This document shows, piece by piece, positions 17,186 to 24,940 of a stretch of 64,000 nt of DNA (positions are counted from its first letter, which is position 1; each line of letters starts with the position of its first letter). The notes beneath the pieces are model-generated. The model had not been told where the DNA came from and made no database searches. It was given only the letters and a program-made list of their open reading frames with translations. Source of the DNA: Pseudomonas fluvialis (GTDB taxonomy: Bacteria > Pseudomonadota > Gammaproteobacteria > Pseudomonadales > Pseudomonadaceae); the NCBI RefSeq assembly GCF_014207935.1, contig NZ_JACHLL010000003.1, positions 446,265-510,264 on the forward strand, written 5' to 3'. The translations under genes and the position numbers were made by a program.

Positions 17186-18076
17186 ATGACCGACCACCAT
17201 CACCTCGAACAGCGCCGCGTGCGTTTCGACTTCGAGCACACTCCACTGCACTGGGTGCCGGATGAGCCGGAGGCCTCGCACATCATGAACACCCTGCACC
17301 TGATCCTGCCAGCCGGCGAGTTCTGGTTCTGCCGGGTGTACAACAAGGCCCTGCCGCTAGTAAAGGATGCCCGGCTGCGCGACGACGTGCAGGGCTTCGT
17401 GCGCCAGGAGGCGCAGCACGCCCGCGCCCACGACAGCGCGCTGAAACCCTACCTGCTGCGCCACGGCATTGACCCAGCGCCCTTCACCGAGCGGCTCGAT
17501 TGGCTATTCGACAGGGCGCTGTGCGACCACCCGCTGGGCGACAACGCTCTGAGTCGCAGGCTGCAGCCCTGGTGGCTGCGCCAGCGGGTCGGCATCATCG
17601 CCGCGGTGGAGCATTTCACCTGCGTGCTGGGCGACTGGATCATCACCACCCGCGCCCTGGACCACGCCGACCCGGTGATGCTCGATCTGCTGCGCTGGCA
17701 CGGCGCCGAGGAAGTGGAACACCGCTGCGTGGCGCACGACCTGCACGTGGCCATCGGCGGCAGCCTGCTGATGCGCTGGCTGTACATGCCGCTGGTCAGC
17801 GCCGTGCTGATCTTCCTGTTCAGCAGCGCGATGAAGAGCATGATGCGCCAGGACCCGACCACCCGTTACCGGCCGGGCTTCCTCTCGCTGTGGCGTCAAC
17901 TGGGTCAGCGCGGCGTACTGCCGGGCATGGGCCACGTCGGCCGTTCGGTGCTGCGCTACTTCAACCCGCGCTTCCACCCTCGCACCGAAGGCGACTTGAA
18001 CGTGGCGCTGAACTACCTGGCACGCTCGCCGGCGGCTCAAAGGGCCGCCGGCGAACGGGGCGCCGTACCGGCCTGA
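17186..18076 (+). CDS. PF10118 metal-dependent hydrolase-like (ferritin-fold) protein
   Basis: A protein of 296 residues. A four-helix-bundle metal site is suggested by GEFWF (Glu), RQEAQHARAH, VEHFT and WHGAEEVEHR, the repeated E...ExxH pattern of diiron proteins and typical of COG3687/PF10118. A hydrophobic stretch (LLMRWLYMPLVSAVLIFLF) near residue 195 suggests membrane association. It is the last gene of the operon, 17 bases after the SDR fusion, with AAGGAG before its start. Paired with an alpha/beta hydrolase-SDR protein, it could be a fatty-acyl or sterol-modifying oxygenase; the reaction is not known. Confidence 0.82.
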   Translation: MTDHHHLEQRRVRFDFEHTPLHWVPDEPEASHIMNTLHLILPAGEFWFCRVYNKALPLVKDARLRDDVQGFVRQEAQHARAHDSALKPYLLRHGIDPAPFTERLDWLFDRALCDHPLGDNALSRRLQPWWLRQRVGIIAAVEHFTCVLGDWIITTRALDHADPVMLDLLRWHGAEEVEHRCVAHDLHVAIGGSLLMRWLYMPLVSAVLIFLFSSAMKSMMRQDPTTRYRPGFLSLWRQLGQRGVLPGMGHVGRSVLRYFNPRFHPRTEGDLNVALNYLARSPAAQRAAGERGAVPA

Positions 18077-18092
18077 GCGGCCCTCGGCCGAT

Positions 18093-19565
18093 TCAGTCCT
18101 CGGCCGACTCGGTCACCGGCAGGGCCGCACGCTCCAGCCACTCGCCGGGCAGCGCCTTGCTGGCCCGGGCGCCGAGCAGCTTGAGGTTTTCCACCCGCCC
18201 GACCAGGTTGCCGCGCCCTTCCACCAGTTTGTTGCGCGCCGCCGCGTAGGCCTTGTCCAGCTGCTGCAGGCGGCTGCCGACCTCGTCCAGATCGCCGATG
18301 AAGGCGACGAACTTGTCGTACAGCTGACCGGCGCGCTCGGCGATCTCGCGGGCATTCTGACTCTGCCGCTCCTGGCGCCAGAGGCTGTCGATCACCCGCA
18401 GGGTGGCCAGCAGGGTGGTCGGGCTGACGATCACCACCTGCTGGGCAAAGGCATCCTGGAACAGCTCCGCATCGGCCTGCAGGGCGGCGGCGAACGCGGC
18501 CTCGATGGGCACGAAGAGCAACACGAAATCCAGACTGTGCAGCCCTTCCAGGCGCTTGTAGTCCTTGCCGGACAGGCCCTTGAGGTGATTACGCAGCGAC
18601 AGCAGGTGCTGCTTCAGCGCCTGCTGGCGCAACGCCTCATCCTCAGCACCGATGTATTGCTGCCAGGCGGTGAGGCTGACCTTGGCATCGACGATCACCT
18701 GCTTATCACCCGGCAGCTGGATCAGCACGTCCGGCTGGAAGCGCTCGCCATCGGCGCCCTTGAGGCTGACCTGGGTTTCATACTCGCGGCCCTTCTCCAG
18801 CCCGGCCTGCTCCAGTACCCGCTCCAGCACCAGCTCGCCCCAGTTGCCCTGGGTCTTCTGGCCCTTTAGCGCACGAGTCAGGTTGGTGGCCTCATCGCCC
18901 AGGCGCTGGTTGAGCTGCTGCAGACGCTCCAGCTCCTTGCCAAGAGAGAAACGCTCGCGCGCCTCCTGCTGGTAGCTCTCGTCGACACGCTTCTCGAAGG
19001 CCTGGATGCGCTCCTTGAGCGGGTCGAGCAACTGGCCCAGGCGCTGCTGGCTGGTCTCGGCGAAGCGCTGCTCGCGCTCGTCGAAAATCTTTCCGGCCAG
19101 TTCGGCGAACTGCGCGCGCAGCTCGTCGCGCGCGCCCTGCAGATCATTCAGGCGCTGCTGCTGATGCTCCTGCTGCTCGCGCAACTCGGCACTCAAGCCG
19201 GCCCGCTCGGCCTCCAGGCGTCGCAATTCGGCTTCCTGGGCCAAGCGCACGGCTTCCTGAGTTTCCCCCTGCTGGCGCAGTTGCTGGCTCTCGCGCTGGA
19301 GCAGCTCGACCTCCTTGCGCAGGGCCGCAACACTGGCCTGCTGCGCGGCCAGCTGGTCGCTCTGCTGGCGAGCCTCAGCCTGCGCCTGCTCCAGCTGCAC
19401 CTGCAGTCCCTCGCGGGCAAGCACGGCGGTATTAAGACGCTCTTCCTGCAAAGCCAGGCTGGCGCCCTGTTCCAGCAACTGGCGATGCTGGCGCCATAGC
19501 AACAGGGTCAGCGGCACAGCGGCCAGCAGCAGGCCCAACAGCAGGTTGGCGGGGTCGAGGATCAT
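18093..19565 (-). CDS. rmuC: DNA recombination protein RmuC
   Basis: A protein of 490 residues. An N-terminal membrane helix (ANLLLGLLLAAVPLTLLLW) is followed by about 180 residues of Gln/Glu-rich coiled coil. The nuclease-like RmuC domain then shows GNWGELVLERVLEQAGL, FQPDVLIQLPGDKQVIVDAKVSL (PD-(D/E)xK-type core) and LDFVLLFVPIEAAF. RmuC limits inversions at short inverted repeats. The start at 19565 (ATG) has GGAG eight bases upstream; a TTG 15 bases further up lacks one. Confidence 0.93.
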   Translation of the reverse strand: MILDPANLLLGLLLAAVPLTLLLWRQHRQLLEQGASLALQEERLNTAVLAREGLQVQLEQAQAEARQQSDQLAAQQASVAALRKEVELLQRESQQLRQQGETQEAVRLAQEAELRRLEAERAGLSAELREQQEHQQQRLNDLQGARDELRAQFAELAGKIFDEREQRFAETSQQRLGQLLDPLKERIQAFEKRVDESYQQEARERFSLGKELERLQQLNQRLGDEATNLTRALKGQKTQGNWGELVLERVLEQAGLEKGREYETQVSLKGADGERFQPDVLIQLPGDKQVIVDAKVSLTAWQQYIGAEDEALRQQALKQHLLSLRNHLKGLSGKDYKRLEGLHSLDFVLLFVPIEAAFAAALQADAELFQDAFAQQVVIVSPTTLLATLRVIDSLWRQERQSQNAREIAERAGQLYDKFVAFIGDLDEVGSRLQQLDKAYAAARNKLVEGRGNLVGRVENLKLLGARASKALPGEWLERAALPVTESAED

Positions 19566-19949
19566 GCGCAGTTCTCCCAATCAGATGGCGGCGATTATAC
19601 GCAGCCGTCTTTCTTTACCCGGCGCAATTGCCCGGGAATTTTTGACAGGCCAGAGGAAAAATGAGGCTGGCGAAATGCTGGCACGACCGTGCAAAGCGTC
19701 TGTTTCGCGGGCCCGGAGCAAGCGCTCGGGACAATCCACAGAAGCTGTGGATAACTCTGTGGGAAAGAAGGTGAAAACCCAGCTGACCCCCGATGAAATG
19801 GGCCTCCCGGTCAAACTGACTACTTTTTAACCACAATAAAAAATCTTTATTTTTCAACAGGTTAAAAAGTCAACAGGGGCAACACCGGAAAAAAGCGGCT
19901 TTTTTGCCGCACCCGGCAGAGATGCCTTGCGATTGTGCACAAGTCTCTG
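19566..19949. other. intergenic region upstream of rmuC
   Basis: No gene is supported here. The notable content is at 19734-19754, where ATCCACA-GAAGC-TGTGGATAA forms an inverted pair of DnaA-box-like sequences. It is nearly the same as the pair at 2067-2089. The stretch 19820-19870 is A/T-rich and may hold the rmuC promoter. Confidence 0.45.
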
Positions 19950-21023
19950 TTAGGCAGGCCCGCCGTGCCCTTTTTCGGGGCCTTGCAGGCCGTTTTCGCG
20001 GCGATACTCGGCCGGCGGGCGCCCGGTCCAGCGGCGAAAGGCGCGGGAGAAGGAGCTCTGTTCGGCAAAGCCGAGCAAGTACGCGATATCCAGGAGACTG
20101 AAGTCGGTATGACGCAAGTACAGCAGCGCCAGATCCTGCCGCACTTCGTCCTGCAGATCCGCCAGGCTCAGACCGGCCTCGCTCAGGCGCCGGCGCAACA
20201 TGCGTGGACTGAGCTGCAAACGCTCCGCCGTGCTTTCCAGCGAACAGTCACCCTGCCCCAGACCGGTGCAGAGTGCCGCACGCACCTCGTTGGCCAGGTT
20301 GCTGTGCAGGCGGTAATTGGCCAGGCAGGCTTCGCCCTGAGCATCCATCAGACTACGTAGATGCGGGTCTGCTTCGCGCAGCGGCAGATCCAGCAGTTCG
20401 CGGGCAAAAATCACGGCGTGGCGCCCGGCATTGCCCTGCACCGGGCAACCCAGCAGCGCGCTGCAGGCGGCCTCATCCAGCTCATGGCGGAACTCGACCC
20501 GCAGCGGCCTGGCCCGCCCCTCACTCAGCCAGTCGCCGAAGGCCAGCCAGCCACCCAGGGCCATTTCCACCGCCTGGCGTGGCACCCAGGGCAACAGGCG
20601 GGGCTGCCAGGTGAGCACGGCCCACTGATCCTGCAATTCCAGACGGGTATCACCGATATCCCAGACCAGCGCTTCAAAACGCTGCAGGCGCTGAATCGCT
20701 TCGCCGAGCGTGGTGCAGCTCATCGCGGCATACCCCAGCACCTGAAACGAGCGCGGGCGCACCGCCGCAGCCAGGCGCAGCGCCGTCAGGTCATCCTGGC
20801 TGTGACGCTCAGCGGCCAGCAGCAGACGGAAAGCCTTGTACAGCGGCAGGCGATAGCCCGGCAGCGCGAGCTGCTCGGGCTCGATGTCGGCCTCGGCCAG
20901 CAACACATCCACCGGCAAGCCCTGAGCGGCGGCAGCCGGCAGCAGCGACTCGACATAGCTGCCCGCCATCGCCGCCGGCGAACCGAGCAGGTCCAGCAGG
21001 CGGCTCGTCCAAGAATCGCTCAA
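19950..21023 (-). CDS. AraC family transcriptional regulator
   Basis: A protein of 357 residues. The N-terminal two thirds match the arabinose-binding-type domain of OruR-like regulators (YRLPLYKAFRLLLAAER, SFQVLGYAAMSCTTLGEAIQRLQRFEAL). The last 100 residues are the AraC DNA-binding domain, with two helix-turn-helix units (TAERLQLSPRMLRRRL and DIAYLLGFAEQSSFSRAFRRWTG). The start at 21023 is a TTG and is uncertain; ATG at about codon 19 is an alternative. It follows the glyoxalase gene by 14 bases on the same strand, so it is probably cotranscribed with it. Its targets are unknown. Confidence 0.88.
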   Translation of the reverse strand: MSDSWTSRLLDLLGSPAAMAGSYVESLLPAAAAQGLPVDVLLAEADIEPEQLALPGYRLPLYKAFRLLLAAERHSQDDLTALRLAAAVRPRSFQVLGYAAMSCTTLGEAIQRLQRFEALVWDIGDTRLELQDQWAVLTWQPRLLPWVPRQAVEMALGGWLAFGDWLSEGRARPLRVEFRHELDEAACSALLGCPVQGNAGRHAVIFARELLDLPLREADPHLRSLMDAQGEACLANYRLHSNLANEVRAALCTGLGQGDCSLESTAERLQLSPRMLRRRLSEAGLSLADLQDEVRQDLALLYLRHTDFSLLDIAYLLGFAEQSSFSRAFRRWTGRPPAEYRRENGLQGPEKGHGGPA

Positions 21024-21037
21024 GGCAGTCAGCCCGT

Positions 21038-21457
21038 TTACCAGCTGCCGGTGTTGGCCATCGACGCCCAGGGCTCGGCCGGCGCCAGCGGCTCACCTTT
21101 CTGCAGCAGCTCGACGGAGATATTGTCCGGCGAGCGCACGAAAGCCATGTGGCCGTCGCGGGGCGGGCGATTGATGATCACGCCATGCTCCTGCAGGCGC
21201 TGGCACAGGGCATAGATATCGTCCACCTCATAGGCAACATGGCCGAAGTTGCGGCCGCCGGTATAAACCTCCGGGTCCCAGTTGTAGGTCAGCTCCAGTT
21301 GCGCATCGCTGTCACCCGGCGCGGCCAGGTAAACCAGGGTGAAACGCCCCTGTGGATACTCACGCTGCCTGATCACTTCCAGACCCAGGGCATCACGATA
21401 GAAAGCCAGCGAAGCCTCAAGATCGGTGACGCGCACCATGGTGTGCAGATATTTCAT
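21038..21457 (-). CDS. gloA: lactoylglutathione lyase (glyoxalase I)
   Basis: A protein of 139 residues with the vicinal-oxygen-chelate fold of short bacterial Gly[47 protein letters not shown] and SVELLQKG. These provide the metal ligands His5, Glu (LELTYN), His (GHVAYEV) and Glu (SVELLQ). It converts the methylglyoxal-glutathione hemithioacetal into S-lactoylglutathione. The short form without the extra loop usually prefers nickel or cobalt. It heads a probable two-gene unit with the AraC regulator. Confidence 0.93.
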   Translation of the reverse strand: MKYLHTMVRVTDLEASLAFYRDALGLEVIRQREYPQGRFTLVYLAAPGDSDAQLELTYNWDPEVYTGGRNFGHVAYEVDDIYALCQRLQEHGVIINRPPRDGHMAFVRSPDNISVELLQKGEPLAPAEPWASMANTGSW

Positions 21458-21573
21458 TGGCCGACTCCTCTGTCACGGCAATCCAGGCCAGCGATGGTAA
21501 CCCGTGGCGCCCGGACTGGGCAGGCACAGGCACCTGCCTTTACAGTACCAACCCCCACTGAGGACACCGAACC

Positions 21574-21810
21574 ATGCTGCAACTGCGCCCCAACTGCGAA
21601 TGCTGCGACTGTGACCTGCCAGCCGACTCCGCCGATGCCCGCATCTGCTCCTTCGAGTGCACCTACTGCGCCCAGTGCGCGGAACGGCTCGGCCAGCGCT
21701 GCCCCAATTGCGGCGGCGAACTGCAGCCGCGCCCACGCCGCCCACTCAACAAGCTGGAGCGCTATCCCGCCTCGACGGAGCGCGTGCTCAAGGCAAACGG
21801 CTGTCACTAA
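21574..21810 (+). CDS. DUF1272 cysteine-rich protein
   Basis: A protein of 78 residues. It contains the DUF1272 pattern of cysteine pairs (CECCDCDLP, ICSFECTYCAQC, CPNCGGEL) that should bind zinc, followed by a basic, Pro-rich tail. The function of the family is unknown. GAGGACA stands before the ATG. It is monocistronic and lies just upstream of the umuDC promoter. Confidence 0.85.
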   Translation: MLQLRPNCECCDCDLPADSADARICSFECTYCAQCAERLGQRCPNCGGELQPRPRRPLNKLERYPASTERVLKANGCH

Positions 21811-21813
21811 CGC

Positions 21814-21855
21814 TTGACGACACACATGAGCGGACAATACTGTATATAAATACAG
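21814..21855 (+). promoter_or_regulatory. umuDC promoter with LexA (SOS) box
   Basis: A 16-bp sequence at 21840-21855, CTGTATATAAATACAG, matches the LexA consensus CTG-N10-CAG and is nearly palindromic. It overlaps the likely -10 region; a -35-like TTGACG lies at 21814-21819. LexA bound here would block transcription of umuDC until RecA-stimulated LexA cleavage after DNA damage. Confidence 0.88.
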
Positions 21856-21873
21856 CATTACGGAAGTCCCCTC

Positions 21874-22311
21874 ATGGCCAACGCAATCCTTCTCGGGCCA
21901 GCAGGCAGCTCGGCTCACGAGCTGCCTTTTTTTTCCTCACGAATTCCTGCCGGTTTCCCCTCGCCCGCCCAGGATCATCTGGAGGCCCAGCTATCGCTGG
22001 ATGAGCTGCTGAACGTTCGCGCGCCACACACTTACCTGGTCCGCGCCAGCGGCGACAGCATGACCGGCGTTGGCATTTACGACGGTGATCTGCTGGTGGT
22101 CGACCGTGCCCTGCCGGCATACAGCGGCGCCGTGGTAATTGCCGCGCTGGCCGGTGAAGTCTTCGTCAAACGTCTGCAACAGGATGCGCGTGGTATCTGC
22201 CTGCACTCGGCCAATCCACATTACCCACCGCGCCAGATCAACGCCGAGGACGAGCTGCAAATCTGGGGCGTGGTACGCCACAGCATCCACCGGCACGGCC
22301 AGCATGACTGA
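21874..22311 (+). CDS. umuD: translesion polymerase V autoproteolytic subunit UmuD
   Basis: A protein of 145 residues with the peptidase S24 (LexA/UmuD) domain. The likely self-cleavage bond is Ala26-Gly27 (IPAGFPSP). The catalytic dyad is Ser62 in ASGDSMTG and Lys99 in GEVFVKRL. RecA-filament-stimulated cleavage gives UmuD', which binds UmuC to form mutagenic polymerase V. It stands directly behind a LexA box, and its last eight bases overlap umuC, a coupled arrangement typical of the operon. Confidence 0.96.
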   Translation: MANAILLGPAGSSAHELPFFSSRIPAGFPSPAQDHLEAQLSLDELLNVRAPHTYLVRASGDSMTGVGIYDGDLLVVDRALPAYSGAVVIAALAGEVFVKRLQQDARGICLHSANPHYPPRQINAEDELQIWGVVRHSIHRHGQHD

Positions 22312-23575
22312 ACCGGCCATCGCCCTGATCGACTGCAACAGTTTCTATTGCAGCTGTGAGCGCGTCTTCCGTCCGGACCTGAACGGCAAACCGATCGTGG
22401 TGCTGTCCAACAACGACGGCTGCATCATCAGTCGCAGCGAAGAGGCCAAGAAACTCAACATTGCCATGGGCGCGCCCTACTTTCAGGTGCGCGAGCAACT
22501 GCGCCGGCAGCAGGTGGCCACCTTCAGCTCCAACTATGCCCTCTACGGCGACATGAGCGCCCGCGTCATGCAGGTCATCGAAAGTGTCGTGCCGCAAATA
22601 GAGGTGTACTCGATCGACGAGGCATTCGCCGACCTCGGCGGCCTGCCCGAGCCCCTGCAGCAACTCGGCGATCACCTGAAGCAGACGGTGCTGCGCTGCA
22701 CCGGCATCCCGGTCAGCGTGGGCATTGCCCCAACCAAGACATTGGCCAAGCTGGCCAATTACGCCGCCAAACGCTGGCAGGAACGCACCGGCGGCGTTCT
22801 GGATATCCGCCCGCAGCCCCTGCGCGAAAAAGTGCTCAGGAAACTTCCGGTTGATTGCGTGTGGGGGATCGGCCCGCGCCTGGCGCCACAACTGCTTGCC
22901 CTGGGTATCCGCACGGCCTGGGATCTGGCCCAGAGCGACCGGCAGCTACTGCGAAAGCGCTTCGGCGTGGTGGTGGAAAAAACCGCCAGCGAACTTGCAG
23001 GAATTGGCTGCCTGCAGATGGATGAGCCCGCCAGCGCACGGCAAAGCATCTGCTGCAGCCGCATGTTCAATCGCCCGCAGAACAGTCTCAAGGCGCTGCA
23101 GGAAGCCGTCGCCAGCTACACCCACCAGGCCGCCATCCGTCTGAGGGCCCAGGGTTCGCTGTGCCGCCAGCTGCAACTGAACCTGCGCCCCCGCCAGATT
23201 GATGGGCATCGCGGCGGCTGGAGCGCCGCCTGCCCACTGCCCTACCCGAGCAATGACGTGCGCGAGCTGAGCGATACGGCGCAGCACCTGCTGCAGGCGA
23301 TCTATCGCCAGGATCAGTCCTACAGCAAGGCAGAAGTGCTCCTGCTCGACCTCTGCCAGCCCGGCGAATTCAGCGACGACCTGTTCCTGCCGCGCCAGAG
23401 CAACGCCAGCCAGAAAACCATGCAGGTCCTCGACCAGATCAATGCCCGCTGGGGTCGCGACACCCTGCGTCCGGCGCGGGTCCCGCAGCAGGCCGAGTGG
23501 AACATGCGCCGCGAGATGATAAGCCCGAGCTACACCACCCGCATCGATCAGCTCTTGACCGTCAAGGCGGAATAA
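22304..23575 (+). CDS. umuC: DNA polymerase V catalytic subunit UmuC
   Basis: A protein of 423 residues, the usual length. Y-family polymerase motifs are visible: ALIDCNSFYCSCERVF with a catalytic Asp, SNNDGCIISRSEEAK, VYSIDEAFADL with the catalytic Asp-Glu pair, VSVGIAPTKTLAKLANYAAK, and the helix-hairpin-helix region VWGIGPRLAPQLLALGI. The C-terminal UmuC extension follows. It performs error-prone synthesis past DNA lesions together with UmuD'. The start overlaps umuD by eight bases. The element at tRNA-Ser begins about 50 bases past its stop. Confidence 0.96.
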   Translation: MTEPAIALIDCNSFYCSCERVFRPDLNGKPIVVLSNNDGCIISRSEEAKKLNIAMGAPYFQVREQLRRQQVATFSSNYALYGDMSARVMQVIESVVPQIEVYSIDEAFADLGGLPEPLQQLGDHLKQTVLRCTGIPVSVGIAPTKTLAKLANYAAKRWQERTGGVLDIRPQPLREKVLRKLPVDCVWGIGPRLAPQLLALGIRTAWDLAQSDRQLLRKRFGVVVEKTASELAGIGCLQMDEPASARQSICCSRMFNRPQNSLKALQEAVASYTHQAAIRLRAQGSLCRQLQLNLRPRQIDGHRGGWSAACPLPYPSNDVRELSDTAQHLLQAIYRQDQSYSKAEVLLLDLCQPGEFSDDLFLPRQSNASQKTMQVLDQINARWGRDTLRPARVPQQAEWNMRREMISPSYTTRIDQLLTVKAE

Positions 23576-23587
23576 ATCGCAGACAAT

Positions 23588-23621
23588 AAAAAAAACCGAT
23601 GCGGTGAGGCATCGGGGTTTT
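23588..23621. terminator. umuC terminator; probable original tRNA-Ser terminator
   Basis: The hairpin AACCGATGC...GCATCGGGGTT is flanked by a run of A on the left and T on the right, so it works in both directions. It lies three bases from the left copy of the tRNA 3' end. Before the element integrated, it would have been the terminator of tRNA-Ser on the minus strand. Confidence 0.8.
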
Positions 23622-23623
23622 GA

Positions 23624-23653
23624 ATATGGCGGGGAGATAGGGATTCGAACCCT
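23624..23653. repeat. attL: left 30-bp direct repeat of the integrated element
   Basis: Thirty bases are identical to 38548-38577. They copy the CCA end, the 3' acceptor arm and part of the T arm of tRNA-Ser(CGA). The rest of the tRNA is missing here, so this is the left junction of an element integrated into the tRNA gene 3' end. Confidence 0.93.
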
Positions 23654-23987
23654 TCACCTAGGGTTCCGTTTCAGCTCAATCCCTTACATTTCGCGGCCTC
23701 TAGCTGTACTTGCTTTTCAATGAGTCGCTTTCCGGCTCAGTGATTTCGACTCTTTTTCGACACCAGCCTTCAGGCAGGATTGCTTGGGACTTTCGTCACA
23801 AGTTAACCTTTTGCTCAGGCTAGCACTGGCTAGCAAAAGGACTTGCCTGGTTGGTGTGCAGCATTTTAGGTCTAAGAACCCTGCCCTCCCCATCCCCCAG
23901 CAAGATAATTTTATAGACCATTTGATGTTTTTAAAAATATCAAATGACGTCTATTAATGGCTGAAACTTCCATAACATGGAGATGTA
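23654..23987. other. element left end, non-coding, with hairpin
   Basis: About 330 bases without a credible gene. A hairpin with 9-bp arms (CCTTTTGCT at 23807-23815, AGCAAAAGG at 23832-23840) encloses two direct copies of GGCTAGC at 23818-23824 and 23828-23834. These are plausible arm-type sites for the integrase or excisionase (inference). The right part, from about 23905, is AT-rich and should contain the promoter of the next gene. Confidence 0.5.
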
Positions 23988-24905
23988 ATGGCTGATCCTG
24001 CAACTGAATTTGCCAGCAACTTCGATTCCATTTTTCGATCATTAACGCACGGACTTCCTCATAAAGAAATCCCATTGTTTCAAGCAATGCACTCTGCTTT
24101 AGCTAATCTAAGTGGAAAATTCCACATTGAGGAATACCACGGAACATCTCATCAGGTCACTTTTACTGGCAATGGAACCTACGCGCGAACACATGCTCGC
24201 TGCGAGCTAAGCGATCTTATGATAGTAACTTACTCACCGATATCTCGCCATGTACGGTTGACTTTTCTTCAAGCAAAATCAGAAAGAGCAACGCTTCCTT
24301 CAGCTTGCGGCAGAGCATTTTCCGCAAATCTAGAACAATGGTTTCTGCTATCAACGCGGCCTCACATTATTGGTGCAGGGACCTTTAATCCGCCATCTGA
24401 TTTATTATCAAATGCATTTTTGCCCTCAGTAGGATCCTTCGCATTTTTCTTTAAAAATTTGATTGGTGATTTTCAGACATACTATGCTGCAGCAAGTTAT
24501 ATGGTACCACCGGCGTCCTACTCACAAAGATATGGAAAACTACAGGCAATAGGTCCATGTATAGTTGTCAATAAAGCAGGTCATGCGGAATGCTTGGCTG
24601 CATGCGGAAACTCATCTTTTGCAAAAAGTTTGTACAACCTTGAAATTGGAACCCCCATACATAGCACAATACCTCAGAGTTTACCTACGAGAAACTGGCT
24701 TTCCGCTAATCTGAGGTTTCAAATCCTGAAGGCTGAACAAGGTGAGAGACCCTCAAGCCTTGCACAAGAGTTACTAGACCTACTGGAGCCAGAAGATAAG
24801 AAATCTAGCTCTAGCTCCTTTGGTGCGACAAAACTAATCATCATCAAATCTAGCGCTGAGCCAAACCCATCATTCAACAGGGATGCGCCAAAGCAGGTCT
24901 GTTAA
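23988..24905 (+). CDS. PD-(D/E)xK nuclease-like protein, candidate defence gene
   Basis: A protein of 305 residues from no family I can name. The N-terminal 100 residues carry a pattern typical of restriction-endonuclease folds: an acidic helix (FHIEEY, Glu48-49), then CELSDLMIV with Asp76, then LTFLQAKSER with Gln95-x-Lys97, spaced like the E...D...(E/Q)xK core. After it comes NLEQWFLLSTRPHI, a long hydrophobic middle (FAFFFKNLIGDFQTYYAAASYM), and a Ser-rich tail ending PNPSFNRDAPKQVC. No signal peptide is seen. The gene is AT-rich relative to the host, has weak ribosome binding, and lies 35 bases before the PIN-domain gene in the same direction, so the two likely act together. Nuclease activity is an inference. 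Confidence 0.65.
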   Translation: MADPATEFASNFDSIFRSLTHGLPHKEIPLFQAMHSALANLSGKFHIEEYHGTSHQVTFTGNGTYARTHARCELSDLMIVTYSPISRHVRLTFLQAKSERATLPSACGRAFSANLEQWFLLSTRPHIIGAGTFNPPSDLLSNAFLPSVGSFAFFFKNLIGDFQTYYAAASYMVPPASYSQRYGKLQAIGPCIVVNKAGHAECLAACGNSSFAKSLYNLEIGTPIHSTIPQSLPTRNWLSANLRFQILKAEQGERPSSLAQELLDLLEPEDKKSSSSSFGATKLIIIKSSAEPNPSFNRDAPKQVC

Positions 24906-24940
24906 TTTTTATCGTTATGTTGGAAATACGAGAATCTACC

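Noticed and set aside
24858..24925. A possible attC site after the first nuclease-like gene, suggested by its PNPSFNRDAPKQVC tail and GTTATGT
   Set aside because: No matching left core or paired inner boxes could be found, unlike the clear site at 38184-38263.
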